Assembly: GCF_010365285.1 (NCBI RefSeq)
Contig: NZ_CP048286.1
Coordinates: forward strand, 2,251,001 to 2,315,000
Direction: 5' to 3'
DNA length: 64,000 nucleotides
Source of the DNA: Paenibacillus rhizovicinus
GTDB lineage: Bacteria > Bacillota > Bacilli > Paenibacillales > Paenibacillaceae
The notes beneath the pieces were generated by a model that saw nothing but the letters and a program-made list of their open reading frames with translations, searched no databases and was not told the DNA's origin. This document shows positions 17,660 through 26,364 of the stretch, one piece after another (the stretch's first letter is position 1; every line of letters starts with the position of its first letter). The translations under genes were made by a program, and so were the position numbers.

Positions 17660-17858
17660 CGGAATCCTCCTCTGTGGAAAATATTAGTATATGCTCTATC
17701 ATCGTCAACATTGGGAGAATTTCATAGTACTAAGTTTTCCTGGTACCTTGAAGGCACGCGATTCAGGTACCAGGCAAAGTTAGTGCTTTTCGCGCACGCT
17801 GAACCAAACCGCGACCTAAACAGACTGACCGCCGGCCGCCGGCTGTTAATCCCACAAG

Positions 17859-17999
17859 CTTGCAGATGTTCCGGTGGTAGACGACCATACAGACGTGAAT
17901 GCTACCCGGAAGACGGAGGATGTCCTTGCGGAGATGCATGCGGAGGCGGAGCAAGCATTGCGTGATCCGAAGCAGCGATTGCACGCACCCAAAGCCTAG
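17859..17999 (+). pseudogene. C-terminal gene fragment (46 codons) followed by a hairpin
   Basis: After an in-frame TAA at 17847-17849 a frame reads LADVPVVDDHTDVNATRKTE, then DVLAEMHAEAEQALRDPKQR, and ends LHAPKA before TAG 17997. It has the charged, helical character of a real protein tail and is followed at once by a 14-bp hairpin (17998-18037). No start or upstream domain remains, so I read it as the surviving 3' end of a deleted gene. The family is not recognised. Confidence 0.4.
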
Positions 18000-18037
18000 A
18001 AGCAGGCTGCTCGAACAGGTTCAAGCAGCCTGCTTCT
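17998..18037 (+). terminator. Hairpin after the gene fragment
   Basis: A perfect 14-bp stem AGAAGCAGGCTGCT / AGCAGCCTGCTTCT with a 12-base loop. The tail is not U-rich, so termination would be weak. Confidence 0.5.
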
Positions 18038-18069
18038 CAAGCCCGTACAACGGAAGGAGCTGCTCCGCA

Positions 18070-18280
18070 CATTACCTGTAACGAACCCAGCAAGCGTTAT
18101 TTGGTGGATTTTGCACCCATTTGAATTCTAACGAATCGAGCGAACCTTATTGAAGCGAGAACGAGCGATAATCGAGCAAAATGGATGCGACCGAGTCGAA
18201 TAGCGTGCGTAGGATTCGTAAGAATTCCAATTAGCTTCAAAAACCAACAATAAGTTTCCTACGATTCCTTAGAGCTTAAG
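18070..18280. repeat. Diverged intergenic repeat, copy 1
   Basis: This AT-richer stretch is full of CGAATCG, TAACGAA and GATTCGTA motifs. TCGAATAGCG-N2-CG-N-TAGGATTCGT at 18196-18219 is nearly identical to 35255-35279. No coding frame fits it. It looks like one copy of a dispersed intergenic repeat family. Confidence 0.4.
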
Positions 18281-18296
18281 GCCTTCCCCATTTGAA

Positions 18297-18336
18297 CAAA
18301 AACCGCCAACCGTGCCCGGCACGATTGGCGGTTTTC
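18297..18336 (-). terminator. Terminator of the repeat-rich membrane protein gene
   Basis: The stem AAAACCGCCAACCGTGC with its near complement GCACGATTGGCGGTTTT is followed on the minus strand by TTTTTG. It lies about 60 bases past the stop at 18397. Confidence 0.85.
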
Positions 18337-18396
18337 TTATGAAGCGTTCCCACGACAAACATGACGATCGGTCAGCCAGCCCCATGTGCAGCCGCC

Positions 18397-19209
18397 TCAT
18401 TGAAAGCTTCGGCTGCAAGCCGAACAGCTGCAGCTCGCTGGATGGCCGGACAACCCCGGATTCCTCTCTTGGCGCTGCACTTGTAATATAACTTTCCGCT
18501 GCTCCGGCCTTCCCTCCGGCCGTTGCGCGTGCCACTCCGCTTTCTGTTTCACCTGCTGCTGCGCTTGCGGGCTGTGCTCCTGCCACCCCGCTTTACGCTC
18601 CATCTGGCGTTGCTCTTGCCTTCCCTCATGCCGCTGCTCTCGCCACTGCCCTTGACGTTCCGCTTCCCGTTCCACGGGGCGTTGCTCTTGCCTTCCCTCA
18701 TGCCGTTGCTCTCGCCACTGCCCTTGACGTTCCGCTTCCCGTTCCACCGGGCGCTCCGGCCTTCCCTCCGGGCGCTGTTCTCCCCACTCCTCTTGCCGCG
18801 GCCCTTTCCACTCCTCTTGCCGCTTTTCCTGCGCTTTCAACATGGCCAGAAGCGCTTCCTGCTCCTTCATCTGCGCAGCGATGTCATAATAAATGTCGCT
18901 GAGCTGCGGCGGCGAAGCTTCGTGATCGTACACGCCTGGAAATGGGCGCAACGCTTTACTTGCCGGCCCGCCCCTGCTGCGGCGAGCACGCGTACGAGTC
19001 CGCGACTTGCGAAACCCGGGGCGGATGGCCGCCGCCTCGCGTTTCAGAACGAAGCGGAGCAGCAGCGCCGAGACAAGCATGAGCGTCCCCGATTTCCATG
19101 ACGACGTGAATCCGAGCACGAGCAGCGCGAACACGATCGCTGGATAAATGAACACCAACAAGAACAGCTCGATCGTGAATTTGGTCAGGAATAATTTGAA
19201 GCGTCCCAT
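18397..19209 (-). CDS. Membrane protein with Gln/Glu/Arg-rich repeat tail, unknown function
   Basis: The frame encodes two N-terminal hydrophobic segments (FTIELFLLVFIYPAIVFALLVL and SGTLMLVSALLLRFVL), a basic stretch rich in Arg (about residues 60-80), then a long hydrophilic tail of charged, probably helical repeats. Within the tail a 24-residue unit (core REAERQGQWREQRHEGRQEQ) is repeated; the DNA period is 72 bp (copies beginning at about 18608 and 18680). ATG 19209 is preferred over GTG 19218 because AGGGG lies eight bases before it. The opposite strand is also open over the repeats, but it lacks a ribosome site and has no protein character. I know no family for it; the extreme C-terminus contains four Cys. 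Confidence 0.65.
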   Translation of the reverse strand: MGRFKLFLTKFTIELFLLVFIYPAIVFALLVLGFTSSWKSGTLMLVSALLLRFVLKREAAAIRPGFRKSRTRTRARRSRGGPASKALRPFPGVYDHEASPPQLSDIYYDIAAQMKEQEALLAMLKAQEKRQEEWKGPRQEEWGEQRPEGRPERPVEREAERQGQWREQRHEGRQEQRPVEREAERQGQWREQRHEGRQEQRQMERKAGWQEHSPQAQQQVKQKAEWHAQRPEGRPEQRKVILQVQRQERNPGLSGHPASCSCSACSRSFQ

Positions 19210-19367
19210 GCGCAACACCCCTGCACCTGTTGTTACTCCACTATATGCGCGCAGAGGTTATCCCTATTTTGAGGAATCGGTGACGGCGAGGAAGCGCTAT
19301 CGATCCAACTCACGAATAGGAAAAACAACCCAAAATAGCCCTTGCGCCTATCCTAAGAACCTAAGCA

Positions 19368-19886
19368 TCACAGCAGCTCTACGATCTCACGAACGCACTG
19401 TTCGATCTCCTTCTTCGCGCAATCGATCGTCACATCGCTATACTGCCTGTACAGAGGGACCCTTTCCTCGTAAACGTCCTGCAGCGTATGGCCGTTCTTC
19501 ATGACAATACCCCGGGTTGCGACGTTGCCGAGACGCCTCATAATTTCTTCATAAGAAACATGCAAGTACACGATCTGCCCGCCCTGCCGTAGGGCATGCA
19601 TCGCTTTCTCGGAATAGATCACGCTTCCGCCCGTGGCTATGATACAATCGTTCACCTGCAATGCCGACACGACCGACTCTTCAACGGCCATGAAGGCTTC
19701 GATGCCGTCCTGATCGATGATTGCTTGCAGCAGCCTGCCTTCCTGCTGTTGGATCACGAGATCCGTATCCACGAAATCCATGCCTAATGCTTTGGCAAGC
19801 AGCACGCCCAGCGTGCTTTTGCCCGCTCCGGACATTCCGACAAGCACGATATTCCGCTTCTTCTTCGCACCCTTCTCGACAATCAT
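19368..19886 (-). CDS. aroK: Shikimate kinase
   Basis: It phosphorylates shikimate at O3 using ATP, in aromatic amino acid synthesis. Motifs: P-loop LVGMSGAGKSTLG, the substrate Asp in FVDTDLVIQQQEGR, and IATGGSVIYSEKAM; the adenine/lid Arg is in RLGNVATRGIV. An upstream in-frame start exists, but ATG 19886 has GGAGGGAGC upstream, avoids overlap with the lipoprotein gene, and yields 172 residues, normal for the family. It follows the lipoprotein stop by four bases, so the two are cotranscribed. The lid segment (NVATRGIVMKNG) is unusual, so activity on another small acid is possible. Confidence 0.85.
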   Translation of the reverse strand: MIVEKGAKKKRNIVLVGMSGAGKSTLGVLLAKALGMDFVDTDLVIQQQEGRLLQAIIDQDGIEAFMAVEESVVSALQVNDCIIATGGSVIYSEKAMHALRQGGQIVYLHVSYEEIMRRLGNVATRGIVMKNGHTLQDVYEERVPLYRQYSDVTIDCAKKEIEQCVREIVELL

Positions 19887-19890
19887 TGCT

Positions 19891-20403
19891 TCAGCTCCCT
19901 CCATATTTCTTGAGCCACTGCGTTCTCCACGCGTCATAACTTAATCCAGTGACTTCCTCCAGCGTCTCGCCTGCGAATGAATAGACGGATCCGAACATTT
20001 GCGCATCCGGGGCCGCAAAAGCCCCGATTACGTCTCCTTCGCAGACCATGACGAATACGCTGGTATTGACTTTATAGATCTTTTCCAAGGGATGATTCGA
20101 GACGACGAAGCCATAGACCGTGATCTCTTTGCCAAAATACGTATCCGGCTCTTCCGTTTGCACGCCCCATATTTGTTGAACCTTGAGCGCGTCCAGGCCG
20201 AGCGAGTCCGTGCCGCCGATCAGTTTGCTTTTGTCTAACGTGAAGCTGTCAACCTTGCCCTTGCTCGCAGTCACTTTATAATCGTGCGCCTTTACGTATT
20301 GCTCGGCGGTTTGCTCGTCGCCAGGGCTACTGGCAGCTTGGCTGCATCCAACGAGCAGTTGAAGCAGAATACCGAGCACAATCGCGAATCTAACCCCTCT
20401 CAT
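19891..20403 (-). CDS. Small secreted lipoprotein of unknown function
   Basis: This 170-residue protein has a lipoprotein signal ending in LLVGC (Cys20) and an extracytoplasmic domain of about 145 residues. The part near AEQYVKAHDYKVTASKGKV resembles small DUF4830-like domains of Paenibacillus, though I am not certain. The C-terminal end, LSYDAWRTQWLKKYGGS, is aromatic and basic. It sits four bases upstream of the shikimate kinase start and is divergent from the enolase-superfamily gene at 20632. No function is evident. Confidence 0.75.
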   Translation of the reverse strand: MRGVRFAIVLGILLQLLVGCSQAASSPGDEQTAEQYVKAHDYKVTASKGKVDSFTLDKSKLIGGTDSLGLDALKVQQIWGVQTEEPDTYFGKEITVYGFVVSNHPLEKIYKVNTSVFVMVCEGDVIGAFAAPDAQMFGSVYSFAGETLEEVTGLSYDAWRTQWLKKYGGS

Positions 20404-20631
20404 TAAATGTCCCCCGCTATGTAGAAAATGGCACTAAATTCATTAGACGAATGCCAGTAATCGAAGTTGCGCTCGCCTATCTTTTTGGCCGTGAATGCGT
20501 TCGACTCCCCTCCCCGCAATCTTTCAAAGAAATCAAACAAAATCATAACTTTACAGCCTCCCGCTCCTTGGCCCGGTTCACTAAGATTAAGTAGGAAAGC
20601 GGTACCAACCTATTAGGGAGGAATATAAGCC

Positions 20632-22017
20632 ATGCAGGAACAAACCTATGAAGAAACGCTAGCCCACGTATCGACCCATTCGAATCCGTCGGAGCTGCGC
20701 ATCACAGATATTCGTTTCACCGACATCGTCGGCGCTCCGTTCCACAGCAGCTTGATCAAAGTGTATACCAACCAGGGATTGGTCGGCTTCGGCGAAGTGC
20801 GAGACGGCGCTGACAAAGTGTATGCGCAGCTTGCCAAGAGCCGGCTGCTAGGCGAGAATCCATGCAGCATCGACAAACTGTTTCGCCGCATCAAACAATT
20901 CGGCGGCCATTCCCGTCAAGGCGGCGGCGTAAGCGGACTTGAGATCGCACTGTGGGATTTGGCCGGCAAGGCGTACGGCGTTCCGATCTATCAAATGCTG
21001 GGCGGCAAGTTCCGCGATAAAATCCGCATGTACTGCGACACGGAGGTCTCCGGCAAAGATACGGGCACAGCCATGGGAGAAGCGCTGAAGAAACGCATGG
21101 ATGCCGGGTTTACGTTCCTCAAGATGGACCTTGGCATCGGGCAGCTGATCAATACGCCCGGGACCCTCAGCGCTCCGCTCGGCTTCCTTGAAGAAATGCA
21201 GGAGAAATCCAGGAACCGCTACAAGCAGAATTTCGACGGCATGACCGCCGACCAAATTCGGGACGTTAGCAACCGTCATTACGACATTTACAATATCCCG
21301 CATCCATTCACGGGCATCCACGTGACAGAGGCAGGTCTGGATGTACTGGAACAATACGTAGCGGACGTTCGCGCCGTAATCGGCTATCAGGTGCCGCTCG
21401 CCATCGATCACTTCGGCCATATCGGCCTTGAAGATTGCATCAAGCTTGGCCGCCGCATCGATAAATTCAATCTGGCCTGGATGGAAGATATGATTCCATG
21501 GCAGTACACGGAGCAATATGCGAGATTGTCGCGCGCGGTGACGACGCCGATCTGTACGGGCGAAGATATCTATCTGAAGGAAAACTTCCTGCCGCTTCTC
21601 CAAGCCGGCGGCGTCTCCGTCATTCACCCCGATGTCTTGACGACGGGCGGCATTCTGGAAACGAAGAAAATCGGCGATATGGCGCAGGATTACGGCGTCT
21701 CGATGGCCATCCATATGGCGGAAAGCCCGATCGCCTGCCTGGCGGCCGCACATGTTGCAGCAGCTACGGAGAACTTCCTCGCGCTCGAATATCACTCCTG
21801 CGAAGTCGAGTGGTGGGATGATATCGTCATTGGTGCCAAACTGCCGCAGAAACTGGTGCAGAACGGGTTCATCACCATGACGGACGCGCCTGGACTAGGC
21901 ATCGACGACCTGAACGACGAAGTGCTCGCGCAGCATCTGCATCCCGATATTCCGGGCCTATGGGAGTCGACAGACAATTGGAATAAACATCATTCCAACG
22001 ACCGGCTTTGGAGCTAG
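20632..22017 (+). CDS. Enolase-superfamily acid-sugar dehydratase (mandelate racemase/muconate lactonising type)
   Basis: The 461-residue protein has the capping domain (LIKVYTNQGLVGFGEVRDG, SGLEIALWDLAGKAYGVPIY, LLGGKFRDKIRMY) and the TIM-barrel with KMDLG on strand 2. Metal ligands are probably Asp in LAIDHFGH, Glu in WMEDMIPW and Glu in ICTGEDIYL; the general-base His is in SMAIHMAESPI. An insertion of about 60 residues between strands 2 and 3 makes it longer than most relatives (around 400). Family members dehydrate aldonic or uronic acids to 2-keto-3-deoxy acids. GGGAGG precedes ATG. Its neighbours (uxuA, ABC importer, RraA-like aldolase) support an acid-sugar role; the substrate is not defined. 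Confidence 0.88.
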   Translation: MQEQTYEETLAHVSTHSNPSELRITDIRFTDIVGAPFHSSLIKVYTNQGLVGFGEVRDGADKVYAQLAKSRLLGENPCSIDKLFRRIKQFGGHSRQGGGVSGLEIALWDLAGKAYGVPIYQMLGGKFRDKIRMYCDTEVSGKDTGTAMGEALKKRMDAGFTFLKMDLGIGQLINTPGTLSAPLGFLEEMQEKSRNRYKQNFDGMTADQIRDVSNRHYDIYNIPHPFTGIHVTEAGLDVLEQYVADVRAVIGYQVPLAIDHFGHIGLEDCIKLGRRIDKFNLAWMEDMIPWQYTEQYARLSRAVTTPICTGEDIYLKENFLPLLQAGGVSVIHPDVLTTGGILETKKIGDMAQDYGVSMAIHMAESPIACLAAAHVAAATENFLALEYHSCEVEWWDDIVIGAKLPQKLVQNGFITMTDAPGLGIDDLNDEVLAQHLHPDIPGLWESTDNWNKHHSNDRLWS

Positions 22018-22075
22018 ATTCTAATCATGATGTAATGCTCGTCCGCAGCCTGAATACCTGAACAACACCTGAACA

Positions 22076-22133
22076 ACAAGTAGAAGGACCCTGGATAGCG
22101 AATTCACCGCTGCCAGAGTCCTTCTTGTTTGTT
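22076..22133. terminator. Terminator between the dehydratase and GntR genes
   Basis: Arms AACAAG-AGAAGGAC-CTGG and CCAGAGTCCTTCTTGTTTGTT form a long imperfect stem that terminates in both directions. The sequence is clearly related to the terminator at 28565-28621 (both contain GAAGGACCCTGGAT). Confidence 0.8.
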
Positions 22134-22161
22134 ATGCGTGTTTTGTTATCCATGCTCTTCG

Positions 22162-22833
22162 CTAATCAAGATCGATATTCCTGTAGGCCTGCATGTGTTC
22201 GATAAACGCAGCCTCCGCCGCGTCCGCGTCGCCCGAACGGAGCGTATCGACGAGATGAAGATGCCGTTCGGCCAGCACATTGTTCGCGTGGATGTCGTCG
22301 AAGCTCGCCATGAACCGCATGACCTTGGTTTGCATGTGATTCCACAGTTCCAAGACGGCTTGATTATCGCATCGTTCGTAGAAGAAAGCGTGGAACGCCA
22401 TATCCAATTCCAAGGTGCGCAGCATCTCGTTGCGCTTGTTGGCGGTTTCCATCTCGTCGATGAGGCAATGAAGATAGTCATAATCTTCCTCCGTCAACAA
22501 CGGCATGGATTGCCGGATGGCGAACCCTTCGATAATCTTGCGCAGGACGAAGATATCCTTGATTTCTTTGGCCGTGATCGTGGATACGACCGAGCCTTTG
22601 TTCGGAATGCCGGTAATCAAGCCTTCCTGCTTCAACCGCTCCAAGGCCTCGCGTACGGGCGCTTGGCTGATTTGATATTTCCCCGCAATCTCGGTGACGA
22701 TTAACCGGGTGCCCGGCTGGAGAATCAGCGCGAGAATGTCCTTCTTCAAACCCGCATAAACATGCTCACTGATTGAATTGTTGGGATACTCCACCTGACT
22801 GCTGCTAATGGTGCTCACTGCTCCCTTGAACAT
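22162..22833 (-). CDS. GntR family regulator with FCD domain (copy 1)
   Basis: Residues about 20-85 form the winged helix (SISEHVYAGLKKDI, LQPGTRLIVTEIAGKYQISQ, APVREALERLKQEGLITG, NKGSVVSTI). The C-terminal all-helical FCD ligand domain follows (LRKIIEGFAIRQ, LDMAFHAFFYERCDN, HLHLVDTLRSGDADAAEAAF) with metal-binding Asp/His positions. FCD regulators usually sense acid sugars or their breakdown products. The start is uncertain: ATG 22833 lacks a ribosome site, and GTG 22818 has AAGGGAG very close. A paralog with roughly 80% identical residues lies at 29917-30573. It very probably controls the surrounding acid-sugar genes. Confidence 0.88.
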   Translation of the reverse strand: MFKGAVSTISSSQVEYPNNSISEHVYAGLKKDILALILQPGTRLIVTEIAGKYQISQAPVREALERLKQEGLITGIPNKGSVVSTITAKEIKDIFVLRKIIEGFAIRQSMPLLTEEDYDYLHCLIDEMETANKRNEMLRTLELDMAFHAFFYERCDNQAVLELWNHMQTKVMRFMASFDDIHANNVLAERHLHLVDTLRSGDADAAEAAFIEHMQAYRNIDLD

Positions 22834-22856
22834 TATCGATAAATGTTGTGTGTAGT

Positions 22857-22892
22857 TTATTATAGAGGTAGTTGAAAACGGATACAATTGAT
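22857..22892 (-). promoter_or_regulatory. Sigma-A promoter with CcpA (cre)-like box, GntR copy 1
   Basis: On the minus strand TTGTAT-N17-TATAAT is a near-ideal promoter. In its -35/spacer lies TGAAAACGGATACA (22873-22886, plus strand), which fits TGNAARCGNWWWCA, the cre consensus. The same arrangement recurs before GntR copy 2. Confidence 0.7.
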
Positions 22893-23016
22893 CCCGTTGC
22901 AATTTATGAATGTCATTATCGAATTGGCATCAACCGCTTCAATCGCCGTTTCTTCGCCGTTATCCGCTGACTTTACGAAATGTATATGATGTACATCGCA
23001 TTCCTGCCCAAAATGC

Positions 23017-23057
23017 AAAAGCGGCTGTACAGGTTTAGGACCTGCACAACCGCTTTC
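23017..23057 (-). terminator. Terminator of the importer-uxuA operon
   Basis: The stem AAAAGCGGCTGTACAGG / CCTGCACAACCGCTTTC with a seven-base loop is followed on the minus strand by TTTTGC. It lies about 45 bases past the uxuA stop. Confidence 0.8.
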
Positions 23058-23100
23058 TTGGTTTAAACAATTCCTCTGGGGATTGTCGCTCGGCAACGTT

Positions 23101-24063
23101 CTACACGGCCGAAGCAGCTTCGATCAATCCGTTAATATAGCCAATGCCATAGAGCCTGCCGAGCAGCTCGTAGCCCGGATTGTCATTGTTCTCGCCGGCC
23201 ATCGTCGGAACGTGGTCCGGTCTTGCAGGTCCGGCGTATCCGACTTCGAAATAGGTTTTCATCGCTTCCAGCATGTTCGTTTTACCGTCATCGTGGAAGG
23301 TTTCTTCGAACTTCTCCGGCGTTCCCTTCACGTCGCGGAAGTGGACGAAGAACAGCTTGTCCTGCTTGGCGAAATCGCGGATGACCGTCGGAATATCGTC
23401 GCCGGCCGTTGCCAGCGTTCCTTGGCACAGCGTGATGCCGTTATAGGCGCTAGGCACCAAATCAATCGCGCGCTGCAGCGCGGCCGCGCTGCGCAGAATG
23501 CGGGAGACGCCGCGAATCGGCGTGATCGGCGGGTCGTCCGGGTGAAGCGCAAGCCTCACCTTGGCCTCCTCGGCAACAGGCACGATCCGTTCCATGAAAT
23601 ACTGAAGATTCTCCCACAATTGTTCTTCCGTTACGATCCCCGCCTCCGTCAGAGGCGCGTCTTTCATAAGGCTATGATCGTAGCTGGATACCAGCGCCCC
23701 GCCGCGCGTGTTCGTCGTCGTGGACGTGCGGAACCAGTTGAACTGTGCCATGAAATTGTAGCAGAGCACCGGGATTCCGGCCGCTCCCATGTTGATCAGG
23801 AACTTCTGGAAGACCTCGATTTCTTCATCGCGGCCTGCCGTGCCAAGCTTGATATGGTTGCTCGGAGGCATAGATTCGATGACGGACAACGTAAGACCAT
23901 GGTCCGCGTACCGCTGCTTCATCCGGATCAGCGGCATTAGATCCCAAGGCTTCTCGGTTTTCTCTTCCCAAGGAAGACCTCCAACGGCGTAATTAACGTT
24001 CATTTGCTTCGCGAGCTGCCACAATTGGGTTGGTTGGGAAGAGAAAAATTCCGCAAGCTGCAT
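23101..24063 (-). CDS. uxuA: Mannonate dehydratase
   Basis: It dehydrates D-mannonate to 2-keto-3-deoxy-D-gluconate in glucuronate breakdown. The TIM-barrel protein shows VNYAVGGLPW near the start, VIESMPPSNHIKLG, VLCYNFMAQFNWFRTS, the metal region VRLALHPDDPPITPIRG, LCQGTLATAGDD and FVHFRDVKGT. ATG 24063 (GAGGAG upstream) is chosen over 24123, whose extra 20 residues look unrelated. At 320 residues it is shorter than many UxuA proteins (350-400), though no obvious motif is missing. It is the last gene of the permease-permease-binding protein-uxuA operon. Confidence 0.93.
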   Translation of the reverse strand: MQLAEFFSSQPTQLWQLAKQMNVNYAVGGLPWEEKTEKPWDLMPLIRMKQRYADHGLTLSVIESMPPSNHIKLGTAGRDEEIEVFQKFLINMGAAGIPVLCYNFMAQFNWFRTSTTTNTRGGALVSSYDHSLMKDAPLTEAGIVTEEQLWENLQYFMERIVPVAEEAKVRLALHPDDPPITPIRGVSRILRSAAALQRAIDLVPSAYNGITLCQGTLATAGDDIPTVIRDFAKQDKLFFVHFRDVKGTPEKFEETFHDDGKTNMLEAMKTYFEVGYAGPARPDHVPTMAGENNDNPGYELLGRLYGIGYINGLIEAASAV

Positions 24064-24154
24064 AGCTGATTGGCTCCTCTCGTTGGTAGTATGGGGGACG
24101 CGCTTAAGCGGCCCCCGTTCCATTAATCATGCGTTCATCGGTGATTGCAGTGTC

Positions 24155-25498
24155 TTAGGATCCGGATGCGGCCTTAGCTGCCAGGTCCATGCCCATTTTA
24201 TTGATTTTGTCGTAAGCTTTCTCGATGGATCCTTGTCCGTACGCGACGGCCGTCATCTCTTTCAGATACGTGTCCACCCATTCGGAGTAACCTGCCGCGG
24301 CCGAATAGAAAGGCAGCGCCTTCTCGACCGACTGGTCATAAATTTCTTTGCCCAGCTTGTCTTTATCCGTCAACGTCGGTTCGAGTTCTTTGTAAATTTC
24401 CGGATTGATCGGAATACCGCGCGTCAGACCGAGCGTCTTGCCGGCTTCCTTGTCCGTAATGAACCATTTCAGGAAATTCTTCGCGTCTTCCGGATGCTTG
24501 GAGTTCGCGCTGACGCTCAGGAAGATGGTCGATTGCGCCCAGCCGCCGCCCGCAGGACCCGTCGGCTCGTTCACGACGCCTACTTTACCAGGCATCAACT
24601 GCTCCAGCGCGCTTACCGAACCCGTCGTCGCGCCGCGGGTCATGACCACGCCGGATGCCATCGGATCGGCTTGCGGGTCGTTCTCCAGGAACGCCGCACC
24701 TTTCTCGGCCGGCGGAACGATCTTGGATTTGCGGAACTCTTCGTACGTCTTATAGTAGGTCATGAACAAATCCTTGTCGAGGTAGAACTTCTTGCCGCCG
24801 TCGGACATGACCGGCTCTTTGCCCATCGACGTCTGATACAAGTTGAAGCCGCCCCAATCCGTCGAGTCGCCGATCGGATATTTGCCCTCCGGCAGCTTCG
24901 CGCGGGCATCTCTCGCCCATTGGAAGTATTCGTCGTACGTCCAGTTCTTCTGCGGAAGCGGAATGCCGTATTGCTCCAGCTCCGGTTTGTTGAACGCAAT
25001 GCCCTGCGCGTTCTGACTGAGCGGAATGCCGTACAGTTTACCGCCGATTTTCAAGTTCTCGATGACGTTCGGATCCACGATTCCGCTGAGGTCGATATCG
25101 GACAGGTCTTCCAGCTGTCCGCGGGCGACATACTCCTGGATATAAGCGGCATCCATTTGCAGGATATCCGGAATCGTCTTGGAAGCCGCGAGCGTCGGAA
25201 GCTTCTGCCAATAAGCATCCCAGGCCATGTATTCCGGCTTGAAGGTTACGTTCGCATGCTGCTGCGTATAGAGCTCCAGTGCTTTCTTGGTCGCTTCATG
25301 GCGCTCGTCCGCTCCCCACCACATCATGCCTAGCGTAACGTTCTCCGCCTTCGTCTCGCCGCCCTTGTTGCTGTTGCCGGCGTTCGCAGCGTTTGCGGCG
25401 TTATCGCCGTTGCTGCCTCCATTGTTGCCGCAAGCTGTCGCCGCGAGCATCAAGGACAAACCTAGCACTGGAACAATTGCGCGTTTTTTTCTACTCAT
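24155..25498 (-). CDS. Sugar ABC transporter substrate-binding lipoprotein
   Basis: This 447-residue family-1 binding protein has a lipobox LAATAC (Cys25 of MSRKKRAIVPVLGLS...), an Asn/Gly/Ala-rich linker, then the binding domain (VTLGMMWWGADERHEATKKA, IPDILQMDAAYIQEYVARG, GIAFNKPELEQYGIPLP, PGKVGVVNEPTGPAGGGWAQ). It captures the sugar outside the membrane for the two permeases encoded just upstream. ATG 25498 with GAGAGGGG is the start; 50 more residues upstream are open but unrelated. Coupling to uxuA suggests a uronic or aldonic acid, or an oligosaccharide containing one. No ATPase gene is nearby, so a shared MsmX-like ATPase is likely. Confidence 0.93.
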   Translation of the reverse strand: MSRKKRAIVPVLGLSLMLAATACGNNGGSNGDNAANAANAGNSNKGGETKAENVTLGMMWWGADERHEATKKALELYTQQHANVTFKPEYMAWDAYWQKLPTLAASKTIPDILQMDAAYIQEYVARGQLEDLSDIDLSGIVDPNVIENLKIGGKLYGIPLSQNAQGIAFNKPELEQYGIPLPQKNWTYDEYFQWARDARAKLPEGKYPIGDSTDWGGFNLYQTSMGKEPVMSDGGKKFYLDKDLFMTYYKTYEEFRKSKIVPPAEKGAAFLENDPQADPMASGVVMTRGATTGSVSALEQLMPGKVGVVNEPTGPAGGGWAQSTIFLSVSANSKHPEDAKNFLKWFITDKEAGKTLGLTRGIPINPEIYKELEPTLTDKDKLGKEIYDQSVEKALPFYSAAAGYSEWVDTYLKEMTAVAYGQGSIEKAYDKINKMGMDLAAKAASGS

Positions 25499-25533
25499 TC
25501 TCGTAATCCCCTCTCTTTTTTTCGAACGTAAAG

Positions 25534-26364
25534 TTATCCTTTTAAACCTGTCGTAGCTATCCCCTCGACGAAATACTTCTGCGCGAACAAAAAGATGATG
25601 GCCGAAGGCATAATGGACAGCAATGACATCGCGAGCAGCTGGCCCCATTTAATATCGAACTGGTCGATAAACATGCGCAGCGCAAGGCCTACGGTAAACT
25701 TGCTGACGGAACTGATGTACAGCACTTGGGCGAAGAAATCGTCCCAGCTCCAGATGAACGTAAAGATGGCAACCGTGACAAGCGCGGGCTTGATCAGCGG
25801 GAGAATAATGCGGAAGAAGATACCGTACACGGATGTGCCGTCGATCTTGGCCGCTTCGTCCAAATCGCGCGGGATGCCGCGGATGAACTGGACGAGCAGG
25901 AAGATGAAGAAGGCTCCGCCGCCGAAGAAGTGAGGCAGCACCAGCGGAATGTAGCTGTCGACCCAGCCGAGCTTGTTGAAAAGAATATACTGGGGCACCA
26001 CGGTTACCTGACCCGGAAGCATCATCGTCAGCAGCAGGATCGAGAACCAGAAGCCGCGAAGCTTGAAATTGAGCCGGCCGAAGCCGTAGGCCACGATCGC
26101 TGCCGTCAGCACGCCGCCGGTTACGTTGCCAAGCTCCATCAGAAGCGAGTTGCCGAAGAAGTGGGCAAAGGTGTATTGGTCGGAGAAATTCCAGCCGCTG
26201 CTGTAATTCGACCACATCGGCGTAGAAGGCCAAATCGTCGGCAACCCAAGCTCCGAGGTCTTCTTCAAGGAAGCGCCGATCCACCAAATCACCGGATAAA
26301 GCATTAAGAGGGAGAAGAGAGTTAGTAACAGATGGTTGGACCATTTGAATCGCATCGTATTCAT
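25534..26364 (-). CDS. Sugar ABC transporter permease, MalG type
   Basis: This 276-residue inner-membrane subunit has six predicted TM segments. The EAA loop that contacts the ATPase is visible as DLDEAAKIDGTSVYGIFFRIILPLIKPAL. The N-terminus (LTLFSLLMLYPVIWWIGASL) is typical of the CUT1 family. Its ATG overlaps the stop of the MalF-type permease (ATGA), showing translational coupling. The substrate is set by the binding protein at 24155-25498. Confidence 0.94.
   Translation of the reverse strand: MNTMRFKWSNHLLLTLFSLLMLYPVIWWIGASLKKTSELGLPTIWPSTPMWSNYSSGWNFSDQYTFAHFFGNSLLMELGNVTGGVLTAAIVAYGFGRLNFKLRGFWFSILLLTMMLPGQVTVVPQYILFNKLGWVDSYIPLVLPHFFGGGAFFIFLLVQFIRGIPRDLDEAAKIDGTSVYGIFFRIILPLIKPALVTVAIFTFIWSWDDFFAQVLYISSVSKFTVGLALRMFIDQFDIKWGQLLAMSLLSIMPSAIIFLFAQKYFVEGIATTGLKG

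Noticed and set aside
18523..19101. Plus-strand frame rich in Leu, Pro and Phe opposite the membrane protein
   Set aside because: It is the antisense reading of the charged repeat; it lacks a ribosome site and its hydrophobicity is an artefact of antisense codons.
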